A stretch of 64,000 nt of DNA from Mycobacterium sp. URHB0044 (lineage in GTDB: Bacteria; Actinomycetota; Actinomycetes; Mycobacteriales; Mycobacteriaceae). The notes below the pieces were generated by a model. That model made no database searches. It was given only the letters and a program-made list of their open reading frames with translations, and had not been told where the DNA came from. This document shows positions 8,301-15,721 of the stretch, one piece after another. Location of the stretch: positions 25,407 through 89,406 of the forward strand of contig NZ_JIAW01000027.1 of NCBI RefSeq assembly GCF_000620625.1. Reading direction: 5' to 3'. Each line of letters starts with the position of its first letter. Within the stretch, counting starts at the first letter, position 1. Position numbers and translations under genes: made by a program.

Positions 8301-8889
8301 TCGCGGCCTCGACGGCGCGGCAGCGACCGACGACATGAACCGGCAATATCGCCGAATTGCCGTGGCGGCCAAGAACACCGACACGCGCGAGCACGACATC
8401 GCCGACTCCGACGACTACTACCAGTACCACGGCGGCATGGTGGCGACCGTGCGCGCGCTGACCGGCCGCGACCCGGCCGCCTACATCGGTGACAACACGC
8501 GTCCTGACGCTGTGCGCACCCGCACGCTGTCCGAGGAGACCACCCGGGTGTTCCGTGCGCGCGTGGTCAACCCGCGGTGGATGGCCGCCATGCGCAGGCA
8601 CGGCTACAAGGGTGCGTTCGAGATGGCCGCCACCGTCGACTACCTCTTCGGCTACGACGCGACGGCGGGCGTGATGGCCGACTGGATGTACGAGCGGCTG
8701 GCCGGTGAGTACGTGCTGGACGACGAGAACCGCAAGTTCATGGCCGAATCCAATCCGTGGGCGCTGCACGGTATGGCCGAGCGACTGCTCGAGGCATCGG
8801 GCCGCGGCATGTGGGCCGAGCCGGACCCGGCGACGCTGGACGGATTGCGTCAGGTCCTGCTGGAAACGGAAGGGGACCTGGAAGGCTGA
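5317..8889 (+). CDS. cobN: Cobaltochelatase large subunit CobN
   Basis: CobN is the large porphyrinoid-binding subunit of the ATP-dependent cobaltochelatase (with CobS and CobT in the classic complex). It inserts cobalt into hydrogenobyrinate a,c-diamide in the aerobic pathway. The 1190-residue length is normal, and the whole sequence reads as the CobN/BchH family, e.g. AVVHLGKHGNLEWLPGKTLG and ARVVNPRWMAAMRRHGYKGAFEM. The GTG at 5317 gives VPDPTVLLLSTSDTDLI, which matches the start I recall for the M. tuberculosis protein. No clear ribosome binding site is visible. It is separated from the cobG/H/I operon by about 3 kb and faces the opposite way. Confidence 0.96.
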   Translation: MPDPTVLLLSTSDTDLITARAAGTGYRWANPSRLVPGELEELLDGADVAVVRILGGYRAWQDGIDAVVASGMPTVVVSGEVTPDAELMSHSTIPAGVALQTHVYLAQGGVTNLSQLYGFLCDTLLMTGFGFGPPVTTPTWGVLERAGGGTDGPRIAVLFYRAQHLAGNTGYVEELCRAIEHAGGVAVPVYCASLRTAEPELLELLGTVDAMVTTVLAAGGATPAAVGAGGADDTWNVAHLAALDIPILQGLCLTSSRAQWSDNDDGMSPLDVATQVAVPEFDGRIITVPFSFKEIDDEGLIAYVADPERCARVAGLAVRHARLRQIAAPNKRVALVFSAYPTKHARIGNAVGLDTPASAVALLRAMRDAGYVIGDVPGVDAEDGDALVHALIERGGQDPDWLTEGQLTGNPIRMSAKDYRAWFATLPGDFTDAVVKHWGPPPGELFVDRSRDPDGEIVIAAMQSGNVVILVQPPRGFGENPVAIYHDPDLPPSHHYLAAYRWLNAGFGADAVVHLGKHGNLEWLPGKTLGMSASCGTDAALGDLPLIYPFLVNDPGEGTQAKRRAHAILVDHLIPPMARAETYGDIARLEQLLDEHANIAALDPGKLPAIRQQIWTLMRAAKMDHDLGLEDRPDEDTFDDMLLHVDGWLCEIKDVQIRDGLHVLGQAPRDDVELDLVLAILRARQLFGGEQSVPGLRQALGLVEDGSDARGAVDAAEESARALVAALQDSGWDAAAVDRITADPAVASVLRFAADEVVPRLRGTSCEIDQILRALDGGFIASGPSGSPLRGLVNVLPTGRNFYSVDPKAVPSRLAWETGVALADSLLERYRADHGEWPASVGLSVWGTSAMRTAGDDIAEVLALLGVRPVWDEASRRVVDLEAIEPAELGRPRIDVTVRISGFFRDAFPHVVTMLDDAVRLVAGLDEPDDVNYVRAHAHVDLAEHGDERRSTTRIFGSKPGTYGAGLLQLIDSRNWRDDADLAQVYTAWGGFAYGRGLDGAAATDDMNRQYRRIAVAAKNTDTREHDIADSDDYYQYHGGMVATVRALTGRDPAAYIGDNTRPDAVRTRTLSEETTRVFRARVVNPRWMAAMRRHGYKGAFEMAATVDYLFGYDATAGVMADWMYERLAGEYVLDDENRKFMAESNPWALHGMAERLLEASGRGMWAEPDPATLDGLRQVLLETEGDLEG

Positions 8890-9653
8890 CCAACTCCGAA
8901 CCACTGCTGAGCCCGACGCTCGTCGTCGTCTGTGTGGTCATGGCCGTGGCGGCGGGCCTCGTCTCGCGTTTCGCCCTGAGGGGCTCGCTGTGGCCGGCCC
9001 CCGTGGCGGCCATTCGCGCGGCCGTTCAACTGGCGGCGATCGCCACGGTGCTCGCTGCGGCGATGTCGCGGCTGTGGTCGTCTGCCCTGGTGCTCGCCGT
9101 GATGTTCGCGGTGGCAGCGCTGACCGCGGGCCGCCGCAGTCAGGCCACGCGTGGCGCGTATTGGTTGGCCGCGGCTCTCGCGGTCGGGATGGTCGCCGTC
9201 ATACCGTTGCTGCTGTTGTCCCGCGTCGTGCCGATGACCGGTGTCGCGCTGGTACCGGTGTTTGGCATCGTCCTCGGGGGAACGATGACGGCCGCGGCCA
9301 TCGCCGCCCGGCGTGCCCTCGATGAACTGAGCCTTCGCGCCGGCGAGGTCGAAGCCGCGCTGAGCCTTGGGTTCTCCGACCGCGACGCGCGGATGGAGGT
9401 GATCGAACGCCCGCTGTCCGACGCGCTGCTGCCCAACCTCGACCAAACCCGCACCGCCGGTCTCGTCACCCTGCCGGGTGCGTTCGTCGGGGTGCTGCTG
9501 GCAACGGGGTCGGCGGCGCAGGCCGGGGCGGTACAGGTCTTGGTGCTCGCCTCGCTGCTGTTGGCTCAGGTCTGCGGTGTCGCGGTGACCGGCGAACTGG
9601 TTGCCCGGGGCCGTATCGCCCGTGCCGCCCGGGGTGCATCGTCGCGAGATTGA
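8886..9653 (+). CDS. FetB/YbbM-like ABC permease (UPF0014)
   Basis: A polytopic membrane protein of about 255 residues belonging to UPF0014 (E. coli FetB, implicated in iron export). Around seven hydrophobic segments are visible. The family signatures RAAVQLAAIATVL, ALSLGFSDRDARMEVIERPLSDALLPN and TAGLVTLPGAFVGVLLATGS are present. The reading frame opens from a CTG that overlaps the stop of cobN; the next usable start is an ATG at 8940, which would remove part of the first helix, so the exact start is uncertain. The partner ATPase (FetA) is not next to it, which is unusual. Overlap with cobN suggests co-transcription and perhaps metal transport. Confidence 0.8.
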   Translation: MTNSEPLLSPTLVVVCVVMAVAAGLVSRFALRGSLWPAPVAAIRAAVQLAAIATVLAAAMSRLWSSALVLAVMFAVAALTAGRRSQATRGAYWLAAALAVGMVAVIPLLLLSRVVPMTGVALVPVFGIVLGGTMTAAAIAARRALDELSLRAGEVEAALSLGFSDRDARMEVIERPLSDALLPNLDQTRTAGLVTLPGAFVGVLLATGSAAQAGAVQVLVLASLLLAQVCGVAVTGELVARGRIARAARGASSRD

Positions 9654-9813
9654 GGCTGGCGCCACACCCGTCACCCGAGCAGAGGCACCCACGTTTGCCC
9701 ACCTTGCCGCGACTTCTCGCGTCGCGAACCCGCGACATCTGGGAAAGTCGCTGAGAGCCGGGCAATTTCAACCATGGTCATCCGGCCGCTACTGGGACGC
9801 CGCCCGTGGACGC

Positions 9814-9819
9814 TACATT
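9814..9819 (+). promoter_or_regulatory. -10 hexamer of a leaderless promoter (PPOX gene)
   Basis: TACATT followed by 7 nt and then the ATG at 9827; no ribosome binding site is present. The 173-bp gap upstream (9654-9826) shows nothing else I can identify. Confidence 0.6.
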
Positions 9820-9826
9820 GGGCCGC

Positions 9827-10210
9827 ATGCCCGTCACGTTCGCCGAGGTCGCGAAGTCCGAGTACATCCTGTTGACCACGTTCACCAAGGATGGCAGGCC
9901 CAAGCCGACCGCCATTTGGGCCGCCCCCGACGGTGACCGGCTGGTGGCCATCACCCAGGAGGGGTCCTGGAAGGTCAAGCGGATCCGCAACACTCCACGC
10001 GTCACCATCGCGACGTGCACTCGAGCCGGCAAGCCCACCGGCGAGGCGGTCGAGGCGAAGGCAACGATCTTGGACAAGTCCGCCAACGGCGCCACCTACG
10101 ACGCGATCGGCAAGCGCTACGGCCTGCTCGGCAAGACGTTCAACCTCTTCTCGAAGCTCCGCGGCGGGATGGAGAAGAACGTGACGGTGCAGCTCGAGCC
10201 GGTGAGCTGA
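9827..10210 (+). CDS. PPOX-class (split-barrel) F420-dependent oxidoreductase
   Basis: A 127-residue split beta-barrel flavin/deazaflavin-binding protein of the pyridoxamine 5'-phosphate oxidase-like class. From memory it matches the small protein Rv2061c next to cobN in M. tuberculosis. The motifs EYILLTTFTKDGRPKPTAIW and the central KVKRIRNTPRVTIATC line up with the F420-binding FDOR-B group. The substrate is unknown. A leaderless start at 9827 is supported by TACATT 7 nt upstream. Confidence 0.85.
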   Translation: MPVTFAEVAKSEYILLTTFTKDGRPKPTAIWAAPDGDRLVAITQEGSWKVKRIRNTPRVTIATCTRAGKPTGEAVEAKATILDKSANGATYDAIGKRYGLLGKTFNLFSKLRGGMEKNVTVQLEPVS

Positions 10211-10225
10211 GCGATCGGGGTCTTA

Positions 10226-10251
10226 GGAACCCGTGCGCCCCCTCGAGCGTT
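10226..10251 (+). promoter_or_regulatory. ECF sigma (SigE/SigH-like) promoter of fxsA
   Basis: GGAACC at 10226-10231, 16 nt, then CGTT at 10248-10251, with the ATG at 10260. This matches the mycobacterial SigE/SigH consensus (GGGAAC, N15-17, CGTT). From memory, the M. tuberculosis Rv2053c-Rv2052c genes are SigE-dependent. Confidence 0.6.
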
Positions 10252-10259
10252 GAAACCAC

Positions 10260-10745
10260 ATGGCTATGCGGCTGTTCCTCGTCTACGTCCTCGTCGAACT
10301 GGCGGTGGTGGTGGCACTCGCGTCCACCCTCGGCTTCGGCTGGACCGTGCTGCTTCTGGTTGGCACGTTTGCCCTCGGGTTGGCGTTGGCCGGTTCGCAG
10401 GTGAAGCGGCAGGTCCAACGGCTGCAGTCGGGGCTGGCCACGCCCCGCGGCGCCCTGTCCGACGGTTTCCTCGTCGCGCTGGGCACCGTCCTGACCGTCG
10501 TCCCCGGGTTGGTGACCTCCGCGCTTGGCGTCGTGCTGCTGCTGCCGCCCACCCGCGCGCTGGCACGGCCTGCGGTTGCGGCGCTGGCCGCCCGCGGACT
10601 GCTCCGGATGCCGATGGTCGTCACGACCGTGGGCGCCATGCCGAACCGGCCCGGGCGGGGCGACTACATCGACGGCGAAGTCCTGGACGTGACGGACGAC
10701 GTCACCGAGGTCGACCCGCGCCCCTTGCCGCGGCACACCGACTAG
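10260..10745 (+). CDS. fxsA: FxsA family membrane protein
   Basis: A 161-residue protein with the FxsA fold, a small membrane protein first known for suppressing F-plasmid exclusion of phage T7. Two N-terminal helices (LFLVYVLVELAVVVALAS, GWTVLLLVGTFALGLALAG) and a further pair (SDGFLVALGTVLTVVPGLVTSALGVVLLLPP) are seen, followed by an acidic cytoplasmic tail. An ATG two codons downstream is an alternative start. A SigE-like promoter sits just before it, and the amidohydrolase follows after one base, so envelope-stress control of the pair is likely. Confidence 0.9.
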   Translation: MAMRLFLVYVLVELAVVVALASTLGFGWTVLLLVGTFALGLALAGSQVKRQVQRLQSGLATPRGALSDGFLVALGTVLTVVPGLVTSALGVVLLLPPTRALARPAVAALAARGLLRMPMVVTTVGAMPNRPGRGDYIDGEVLDVTDDVTEVDPRPLPRHTD

Positions 10746-10746
10746 C

Positions 10747-12351
10747 TTGACGACGCTGCTGGCCAACGGCCGGATACACAGTCCGGCCATGCCCGATGCG
10801 ACGGCAATGGCCGTCAGAGATGGCGTCGTGGCGTGGCTCGGCAGCGACGACGTCGGGCGGGCGCAGTTTCCCGACGCCGACGTGGTCGACCTCGAAGGCG
10901 GCTTCGTCGCCCCCGCATTCGTCGACAGCCACGTCCACGTCACCGCGACGGGGTTGTCCGTGGTCGGCCTCGACCTGCGCGCCGCCGCCTCGCTGGAGGA
11001 TCTGCTGAGCCTCGTCGCCGACTACGCGCGACGCCATCCCGACGGCCCCGTCTGGGCGCACGGTTGGGACGAAACCGACTGGCCGCGGCGCGTGCCCCCG
11101 ACCACCGACGAGCTCGATGCGGTGCTCGGCGGGCGGCCTGCCTACCTGGCCCGCATCGACGTCCACTCCGCGGTCGCGTCGACCGGCCTGCGGCGGCTGG
11201 TACCGGGCCTGGCGAGCGCGAGCGGTTACGTCGACCAGCTTCCGCTGACCGCGGATGCCCATCACCTGGTCCGGGCCGCGGCTCGAGAGATGTTGACGCC
11301 CAATCAGTTACGTCAAGCGCGTGTCGCCGCGCTGGACCTCGCGGCGCGTTCGGGAATCGTCGCGGTGCACGAGTGTGCCGGCCCCGACATCGGCGGCATC
11401 GAGGACTGGCACGCGCTGCGTACCCTCGAGCACGGCGTCGAGATCGTCGGCTACTGGGGCGAGGCGGTGCGCACGGCCGACGACGCGCGGGCCCTGCTCG
11501 CCGAGACCGGCGCGCACGGGTTGGCGGGCGATCTCTTCGTCGACGGTGCGCTCGGCTCGCGCACCGCGTGGCTGCACCAGCCCTACGCCGACGCCCCGAA
11601 CACGTGCGGAAACGCCTATCTGGACGGCGACGCCGTCGAGGCGCACCTCGGCGCGTGCACGGAGGCCGGGATCACGGCCGGATTCCACGTCATCGGCGAC
11701 GCCGCCGCAGCGGCGGTGGTCGACGCGCTGGACCGCGTCGCCGAACGGTTCGGCCCACCCGCGATCGCCCGGTGTGGCCACCGGCTGGAGCATCTGGAGA
11801 TGGTGACCGCCGAACAGGCCGCCCGCCTCGGCGCGCTGGGCGTGGTGGCCAGCATGCAACCGAACTTCGACGCGACGTGGGGCGGCGCGGGCGGCATGTA
11901 CGCCCAGCGCCTGGGTGTCGACCGAGCTCGGCTGCTCAACCCGTTCGCCCTGTTAGCATCCCAAGGCGTGCCACTCGCCTTCGGTTCGGACAGCCCCGTG
12001 ACCAGCATGAATCCGTGGGCAACCGTGCGCGCGGCGATACGGCACCAGACCACGGGCAGCGCGATCTCGGCGCGGGCGGCGTTCGCGGCCGCCACCCGCG
12101 GCTCCTGGCGCGCCGCCGGCGTGCACGACGGCGTCACCGGCACCCTGGCGCCGGGCGCGCCGGCCTCCTACGCGGTGTGGGATCTTCCCGGCGGCCCCGA
12201 GGGCCTCGAGGTCGCCGCACCGGCCGACACCGTGCAGCGCTGGTCCACCGATCCGCGGTCCCGGGTACCCGCACTGCCCCGACTCGGCGCCGACGATGCG
12301 CTGCCGACGTGCCGCCAGACGGTGCACCGGGGTGCCGTCGTCCATGGCTGA
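10747..12351 (+). CDS. Amidohydrolase family 3 protein (YtcJ-like)
   Basis: A 534-residue metal-dependent hydrolase of the amidohydrolase-3 family (N-substituted formamide deformylase/YtcJ-like); it corresponds by position and size to Rv2052c as I recall. Metal-binding motifs are seen in FVDSHVHVT (residues 58-66), GFHVIGD and HRLEHLEM. The aspartate of the last strand is in FGSDSPVTSMNP. The substrate is unknown. The start is a TTG one base after the fxsA stop, so the gene is coupled to fxsA. Its 3' end overlaps lnt by 8 bp. Confidence 0.87.
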   Translation: MTTLLANGRIHSPAMPDATAMAVRDGVVAWLGSDDVGRAQFPDADVVDLEGGFVAPAFVDSHVHVTATGLSVVGLDLRAAASLEDLLSLVADYARRHPDGPVWAHGWDETDWPRRVPPTTDELDAVLGGRPAYLARIDVHSAVASTGLRRLVPGLASASGYVDQLPLTADAHHLVRAAAREMLTPNQLRQARVAALDLAARSGIVAVHECAGPDIGGIEDWHALRTLEHGVEIVGYWGEAVRTADDARALLAETGAHGLAGDLFVDGALGSRTAWLHQPYADAPNTCGNAYLDGDAVEAHLGACTEAGITAGFHVIGDAAAAAVVDALDRVAERFGPPAIARCGHRLEHLEMVTAEQAARLGALGVVASMQPNFDATWGGAGGMYAQRLGVDRARLLNPFALLASQGVPLAFGSDSPVTSMNPWATVRAAIRHQTTGSAISARAAFAAATRGSWRAAGVHDGVTGTLAPGAPASYAVWDLPGGPEGLEVAAPADTVQRWSTDPRSRVPALPRLGADDALPTCRQTVHRGAVVHG

Positions 12352-14092
12352 CGCGAAGCACCACCGCTCCGACGTCGAGGAGCCCGACGCGGACGAGACC
12401 GACGCCACCGAGACCGACGCCGCCGAGACCGACGCCGCGGTGCCCGCCAGCCGGGCCGCTCGGGTGACCGCACGGCTGCGGAAGGTGTTGGAGCCCCGGG
12501 CACTGCGCCTGTCGGCAGCGATCGGCGCGGGCCTGCTGCTGTGCCTCAGCTTTCCTCCGTTCGGCTGGTGGTACCTGTCGTTCGTCGCCTTCGCGTTGCT
12601 GGCGTGGGTGTTCACCCACCCGGACACCCGGCCGGCGGGCGGCTTCGGTTACGGGTTCCTCTTCGGTCTGGCGTTCTACGTTCCGTTGTTGCCCTGGATC
12701 AGCGGGCTGGTCGGGGCGTTCCCGTGGCTCGCCCTTTCGGCCATGGAAGCCCTCTTCCCCGGCCTGTTCGGTATCGCGGCCGTCGCCGTGCGGCGGCTGC
12801 CCGGCTGGCCGCTGTGGTTCGCGGGAGTGTGGGCGCTCGCGGAATGGCTGAAGTCGACGGTGCCGTTCGGTGGATTCCCTTGGGGCGTAGTCGGATTCAG
12901 TCAGGCGGACGGGCCGTTGCTGTCCATCGCACACTTCGGCGGCGCCCCGTTGGTGTCGTTCGCCGTGGTGCTGATCGGGTTCAGCGCGACGGCGATCGTG
13001 ATGGAGGTCGTGCGCTGGTGGGGCCGGCCTGCCCACACCCACGCGCCGCCCGCCGTCGTCGTGCCCGGCGTGTGCATCGTGGTCGTCCTGCTGACGGTGG
13101 CGCTGGCGGGCCCCGCGGTGCGTCGGTCGGGGCTGGGAGCGGGCGACGACCCGGGCGTCACCATCGCGGTGGTGCAGGGCAACGTGCCGCGGCTGGGGCT
13201 GGAGTTCAACGCCCAGCGGCGGGCGGTGCTCGACAACCACGTTCGCGAGACCATGCGGCTGGCCGAGGACGTGCGGGCGGGGCGGGCGCCGCAACCCGCG
13301 GTCGTGATCTGGCCGGAGAACTCGTCGGACATCGACCCGATCCGCAACCGCGACGCGGCCGAGCTGATCTCGGGGGCCGCCGCCGCGGTGCATGCGCCGA
13401 TCCTCGTCGGTGCGGTGCTCGCCGCACCCGGATACAGCCCGGACAACCCGGTGTCGACCAACTCGGTGATCGTGTGGGACGGCCAGAACGGCCCTGGCGA
13501 GCGGCACGACAAGCAGATCGTGCAGCCGTTCGGCGAGTACCTGCCGTGGCGCAGCTTCTTCAAGCACCTGTCGTCGTACGCGGACCGGGCGGGTTACTTC
13601 GTGCCTGGCACCGGCAGTGGCGTGGTGACCGCCGCCGACGTCCCGATCGGGGTCACCACGTGCTGGGAGGTCATCTTCGACCGGGCCGCGCGGGAATCCG
13701 TTCTCAACGGTGCGCAATTGCTCGCGGTCCCGAGCAACAACGCCACCTTCGATGAGGCGATGAGCGCGCAGCAGCTCGCCTTCGCGCGGTTGCGCGCCGT
13801 CGAGCACGACCGTTACACCGTGGTGGCGGGTACCACAGGCATCAGCGCGGTGATCGCACCGGACGGCCACGAGCTGGCCCGAACCGCGTTCTTCGAACCC
13901 GCCTACCTGGACAATCAGGTCCGGCTGAAGTCCGGGCTGACCCCGGCAACGAAGTGGGGTCCGATCGTGCAAGGACTACTCGTCGGCATCGGTGTTGCGT
14001 CCGTGTTCGCGGCGATGCTGCACAATGGGAGCTTCGTGCGTCGCCGGAAGAAGGCGACCAACGGCGATGGCTGCGACGAAGGAGCGACATGA
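12344..14092 (+). CDS. lnt: Apolipoprotein N-acyltransferase Lnt
   Basis: Lnt adds the third acyl chain to the N-terminal cysteine of lipoproteins at the outer face of the membrane. The 582-residue protein has an acidic, repetitive N-terminus, then about six to seven helices, then a nitrilase-like domain. Its catalytic triad is visible as Glu near 325 (VIWPENSSDID), Lys near 390 (RHDKQIVQPFGEYLPW) and Cys near 440 (GVTTCWEVIFD). In M. tuberculosis this domain is fused to Ppm1; here it stops at a TGA that overlaps the ppm1 ATG, as I recall for M. smegmatis. The N-terminal extension carries a 15-bp tandem repeat. Confidence 0.95.
   Translation: MADAKHHRSDVEEPDADETDATETDAAETDAAVPASRAARVTARLRKVLEPRALRLSAAIGAGLLLCLSFPPFGWWYLSFVAFALLAWVFTHPDTRPAGGFGYGFLFGLAFYVPLLPWISGLVGAFPWLALSAMEALFPGLFGIAAVAVRRLPGWPLWFAGVWALAEWLKSTVPFGGFPWGVVGFSQADGPLLSIAHFGGAPLVSFAVVLIGFSATAIVMEVVRWWGRPAHTHAPPAVVVPGVCIVVVLLTVALAGPAVRRSGLGAGDDPGVTIAVVQGNVPRLGLEFNAQRRAVLDNHVRETMRLAEDVRAGRAPQPAVVIWPENSSDIDPIRNRDAAELISGAAAAVHAPILVGAVLAAPGYSPDNPVSTNSVIVWDGQNGPGERHDKQIVQPFGEYLPWRSFFKHLSSYADRAGYFVPGTGSGVVTAADVPIGVTTCWEVIFDRAARESVLNGAQLLAVPSNNATFDEAMSAQQLAFARLRAVEHDRYTVVAGTTGISAVIAPDGHELARTAFFEPAYLDNQVRLKSGLTPATKWGPIVQGLLVGIGVASVFAAMLHNGSFVRRRKKATNGDGCDEGAT
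12395..12439 (+). repeat. Three 15-bp tandem repeats in lnt
   Basis: Three abutting copies of gagaccgacgccNcN encode ETDAT/ETDAA/ETDAA in the acidic N-terminus of Lnt. Near-identity of the copies makes slippage-driven length variation between strains likely. Confidence 0.8.
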
Positions 14093-14850
14093 CCATGGGT
14101 GGCGACTGCCCGAGTCAGCGCACGCTGGTCATCATTCCGACCTACAACGAGCGGGACAATCTGCCGCTGATCGTCGGCCGCGTGCACGCCGCGCGCCCAG
14201 ACGTCCACGTCCTGATCGTCGACGACGGCAGCCCCGACGGCACGGGTGAACTGGCCGACGAACTGTCGCTGGCCGACCCGGACCGGGTGCACGTGATGCA
14301 CCGCGTCAGCAAGGCCGGTCTCGGCGCCGCCTACCTCGCCGGGTTCACCTGGGGGCTGGGCCGCGGCTACACCGTGCTGGTGGAGATGGACGCGGACGGC
14401 TCACACGCCCCTGAGGAGCTGTACCGGCTGCTCGACGCCGTCGACGCGGGTGCCGACTTGGCGATCGGTTCGCGCTACGTCTCGGGCGGCGCGGTCCGCA
14501 ACTGGCCGAGGCGGCGGATGGTGCTCTCGCGTACGGCCAACGGATATTCGCGGATCCTGCTCGGCGTGAAGGTCAACGACATCACCGCGGGCTACCGCGC
14601 CTACCGGCGCGAGGTGCTCGAGAAGATCGACCTGAGCGCCGTGGATTCGAAGGGTTACTGCTTCCAGGTCGACCTGACCTGGCGAACCATCAGCGCCGGG
14701 TTCGTCGTCGCCGAGGTGCCCATCACGTTCACCGAGCGTGAGCTTGGTCAATCCAAGATGAGTGGATCCAACATCCGCGAGGCGATCTTCAAGGTCGCGG
14801 AGTGGGGTGTCCGCGGGCGCCTCGATCGCGCCCGCGGCGTGGTCCGCTAG
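14089..14850 (+). CDS. ppm1: Polyprenol-phosphate mannosyltransferase Ppm1 (catalytic domain)
   Basis: A 253-residue GT2-family transferase that moves mannose from GDP-mannose to polyprenyl phosphate. The product is the donor for lipoarabinomannan synthesis and protein O-mannosylation. The GT2 signatures are VIIPTYNERDNLPLI at the N-terminus, LIVDDGSPDGTGE, and VEMDADGSHAPEEL (metal-binding DxD). ITAGYRAYRREVLEKI and ERELGQSKMSG follow. There is no membrane domain of its own, so it probably depends on Lnt for membrane attachment, as reported for M. smegmatis. The ATGA overlap with lnt supports coupled expression and a physical complex. Confidence 0.95.
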   Translation: MTMGGDCPSQRTLVIIPTYNERDNLPLIVGRVHAARPDVHVLIVDDGSPDGTGELADELSLADPDRVHVMHRVSKAGLGAAYLAGFTWGLGRGYTVLVEMDADGSHAPEELYRLLDAVDAGADLAIGSRYVSGGAVRNWPRRRMVLSRTANGYSRILLGVKVNDITAGYRAYRREVLEKIDLSAVDSKGYCFQVDLTWRTISAGFVVAEVPITFTERELGQSKMSGSNIREAIFKVAEWGVRGRLDRARGVVR

Positions 14851-15182
14851 CCGCGACGGCGCGTCTTGATGATGTCGAGGCGCTCCTTGAGCAGCTCGTC
14901 GAGCTCCTCGACCGAACGGCGCTCCAGCAGCATGTCCCAGTGGGTGCGCGGCGGCTTCGCCTTCTTGGGCTCGGGCACGTCACCGTCGATGAGGGCGCCC
15001 TCCATGCCGTTGCGGCACGGCCACGTACCCGGGATCTCCGCGTCGTCGGCGAACGGAACCTCGAAGATCTCCCCGTTGTCGGTGCGGTAGCGGGCGACCT
15101 GACGCGGCGCCAAGTCGTGGTTGCGGTCGGTCTCGTAGCTCACGGCTCCGAGGCGACTACCCCTCAAGACACGATCAGCCAT
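14847..15182 (-). CDS. rbpA: RNA polymerase-binding protein RbpA
   Basis: RbpA binds RNA polymerase and the principal sigma factors, stabilises open complexes and influences rifampicin tolerance. The 111-residue protein is almost collinear with the M. tuberculosis one as I remember it: MADRVLRGSRLGAVSYETDR, the core domain with WPCRNGMEG, and the C-terminal sigma-interacting helix THWDMLLERRSVEELDELL. A longer frame starts 9 bp upstream, but MADRV is the conserved start and has gaggag ahead of it. The stop shares a CTAG with the convergent ppm1 stop. An ECF-type promoter is visible upstream. Confidence 0.97.
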   Translation of the reverse strand: MADRVLRGSRLGAVSYETDRNHDLAPRQVARYRTDNGEIFEVPFADDAEIPGTWPCRNGMEGALIDGDVPEPKKAKPPRTHWDMLLERRSVEELDELLKERLDIIKTRRRG

Positions 15183-15221
15183 CGTCAACATCTCCTCGTC
15201 ATGCGATTGGTCCGGGGAAAC

Positions 15222-15248
15222 AACGCGTTCGATCCACGCGAAGTTCCC
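15222..15248 (-). promoter_or_regulatory. ECF sigma (SigE/SigH-like) promoter of rbpA
   Basis: On the minus strand GGGAAC (15248-15243) is followed after 17 nt by CGTT (15225-15222), about 40 bp before the rbpA ATG. It fits the SigE/SigH consensus and parallels the fxsA promoter. Confidence 0.5.
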
Positions 15249-15290
15249 GACTCGAACCCCATGATACCGGGAACGACGCTGCCAGCGGTT

Positions 15291-15296
15291 TAGAGT
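15291..15296 (+). promoter_or_regulatory. -10 hexamer of a leaderless promoter
   Basis: TAGAGT lies 8 nt before the GTG at 15305, with no ribosome binding site between them. Confidence 0.5.
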
Positions 15297-15304
15297 CGGG
15301 TCCC

Positions 15305-15646
15305 GTGGAAGCCGGAACCAGACGACGCAGTCGGACGCAGCCCTGCCGCTGGTGCGGCCGCGACGTATCCGACGCAGGCGTGGGCAGGCGGCGGCAGTAC
15401 TGCCGCCAATCGTGTCGGCAGCGCGCCTACGAGCAGCGGGCCGTGGTCAAGGGCACGTCACTGGCACCCGATTCCGTGGTGCTCAGCGCCGAAGAGGCGG
15501 CCGCGCTGTCCGACCGGGTCTTCGAGGTCCGGTGCGCCGCCGAGGACGTCGCGACGGCCGTCACCGAGGGCGCCGACGGTCAGGAACTCGAGAAACTGTG
15601 CGACGCGCTGATCCGTGCGGCCAAGGCGGCCGACGGCTGGCGCTGA
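15305..15646 (+). CDS. Small zinc-finger-like conserved protein (Rv2049c-like position)
   Basis: A 113-residue protein. Its N-terminal half carries four cysteines in a treble-clef-like pattern (PCRWCGRDVS ... QYCRQSCRQRAYEQR, residues 14-43). The C-terminal half is an alpha-helical, acidic region. The CRQRAYEQR motif is common in short actinobacterial proteins of unknown function that probably bind zinc and perhaps nucleic acid. It occupies the slot of Rv2049c beside rbpA, as I recall. It is divergent from rbpA and starts at a GTG with a leaderless-type -10. Confidence 0.75.
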   Translation: MEAGTRRRSRTQPCRWCGRDVSDAGVGRRRQYCRQSCRQRAYEQRAVVKGTSLAPDSVVLSAEEAAALSDRVFEVRCAAEDVATAVTEGADGQELEKLCDALIRAAKAADGWR

Positions 15647-15664
15647 CCTGCCGGGATCGCCGCT

Positions 15665-15688
15665 GCACAGTGCCCTCACAGCTAGGAT
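15665..15688 (+). promoter_or_regulatory. PhoP-type direct repeat and -10 hexamer
   Basis: GCACAGT, 4 nt, TCACAGC (15665-15682) gives an 11-bp direct repeat close to the mycobacterial PhoP box (TCACAGC-N4-TCACAGC). It directly abuts TAGGAT (15683-15688), a -10 hexamer. The start codon of the next gene is at 15722. Confidence 0.5.
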
Positions 15689-15721
15689 GATGGCCAAGCC
15701 AACCGACGAGATCGGAACGAC

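Noticed and set aside
12134..13972. Minus-strand open frame of 612 codons opposite lnt
   Set aside because: Composition is His/Arg/Gly-rich and repetitive; lnt on the other strand has its full catalytic triad.
15249..15290. Second ECF-type promoter (GGGAAC near 15270) for the gene at 15305
   Set aside because: The nearest CGGTT is only 11 nt away, too close for a sigma -35/-10 pair; the leaderless TAGAGT is a better explanation.
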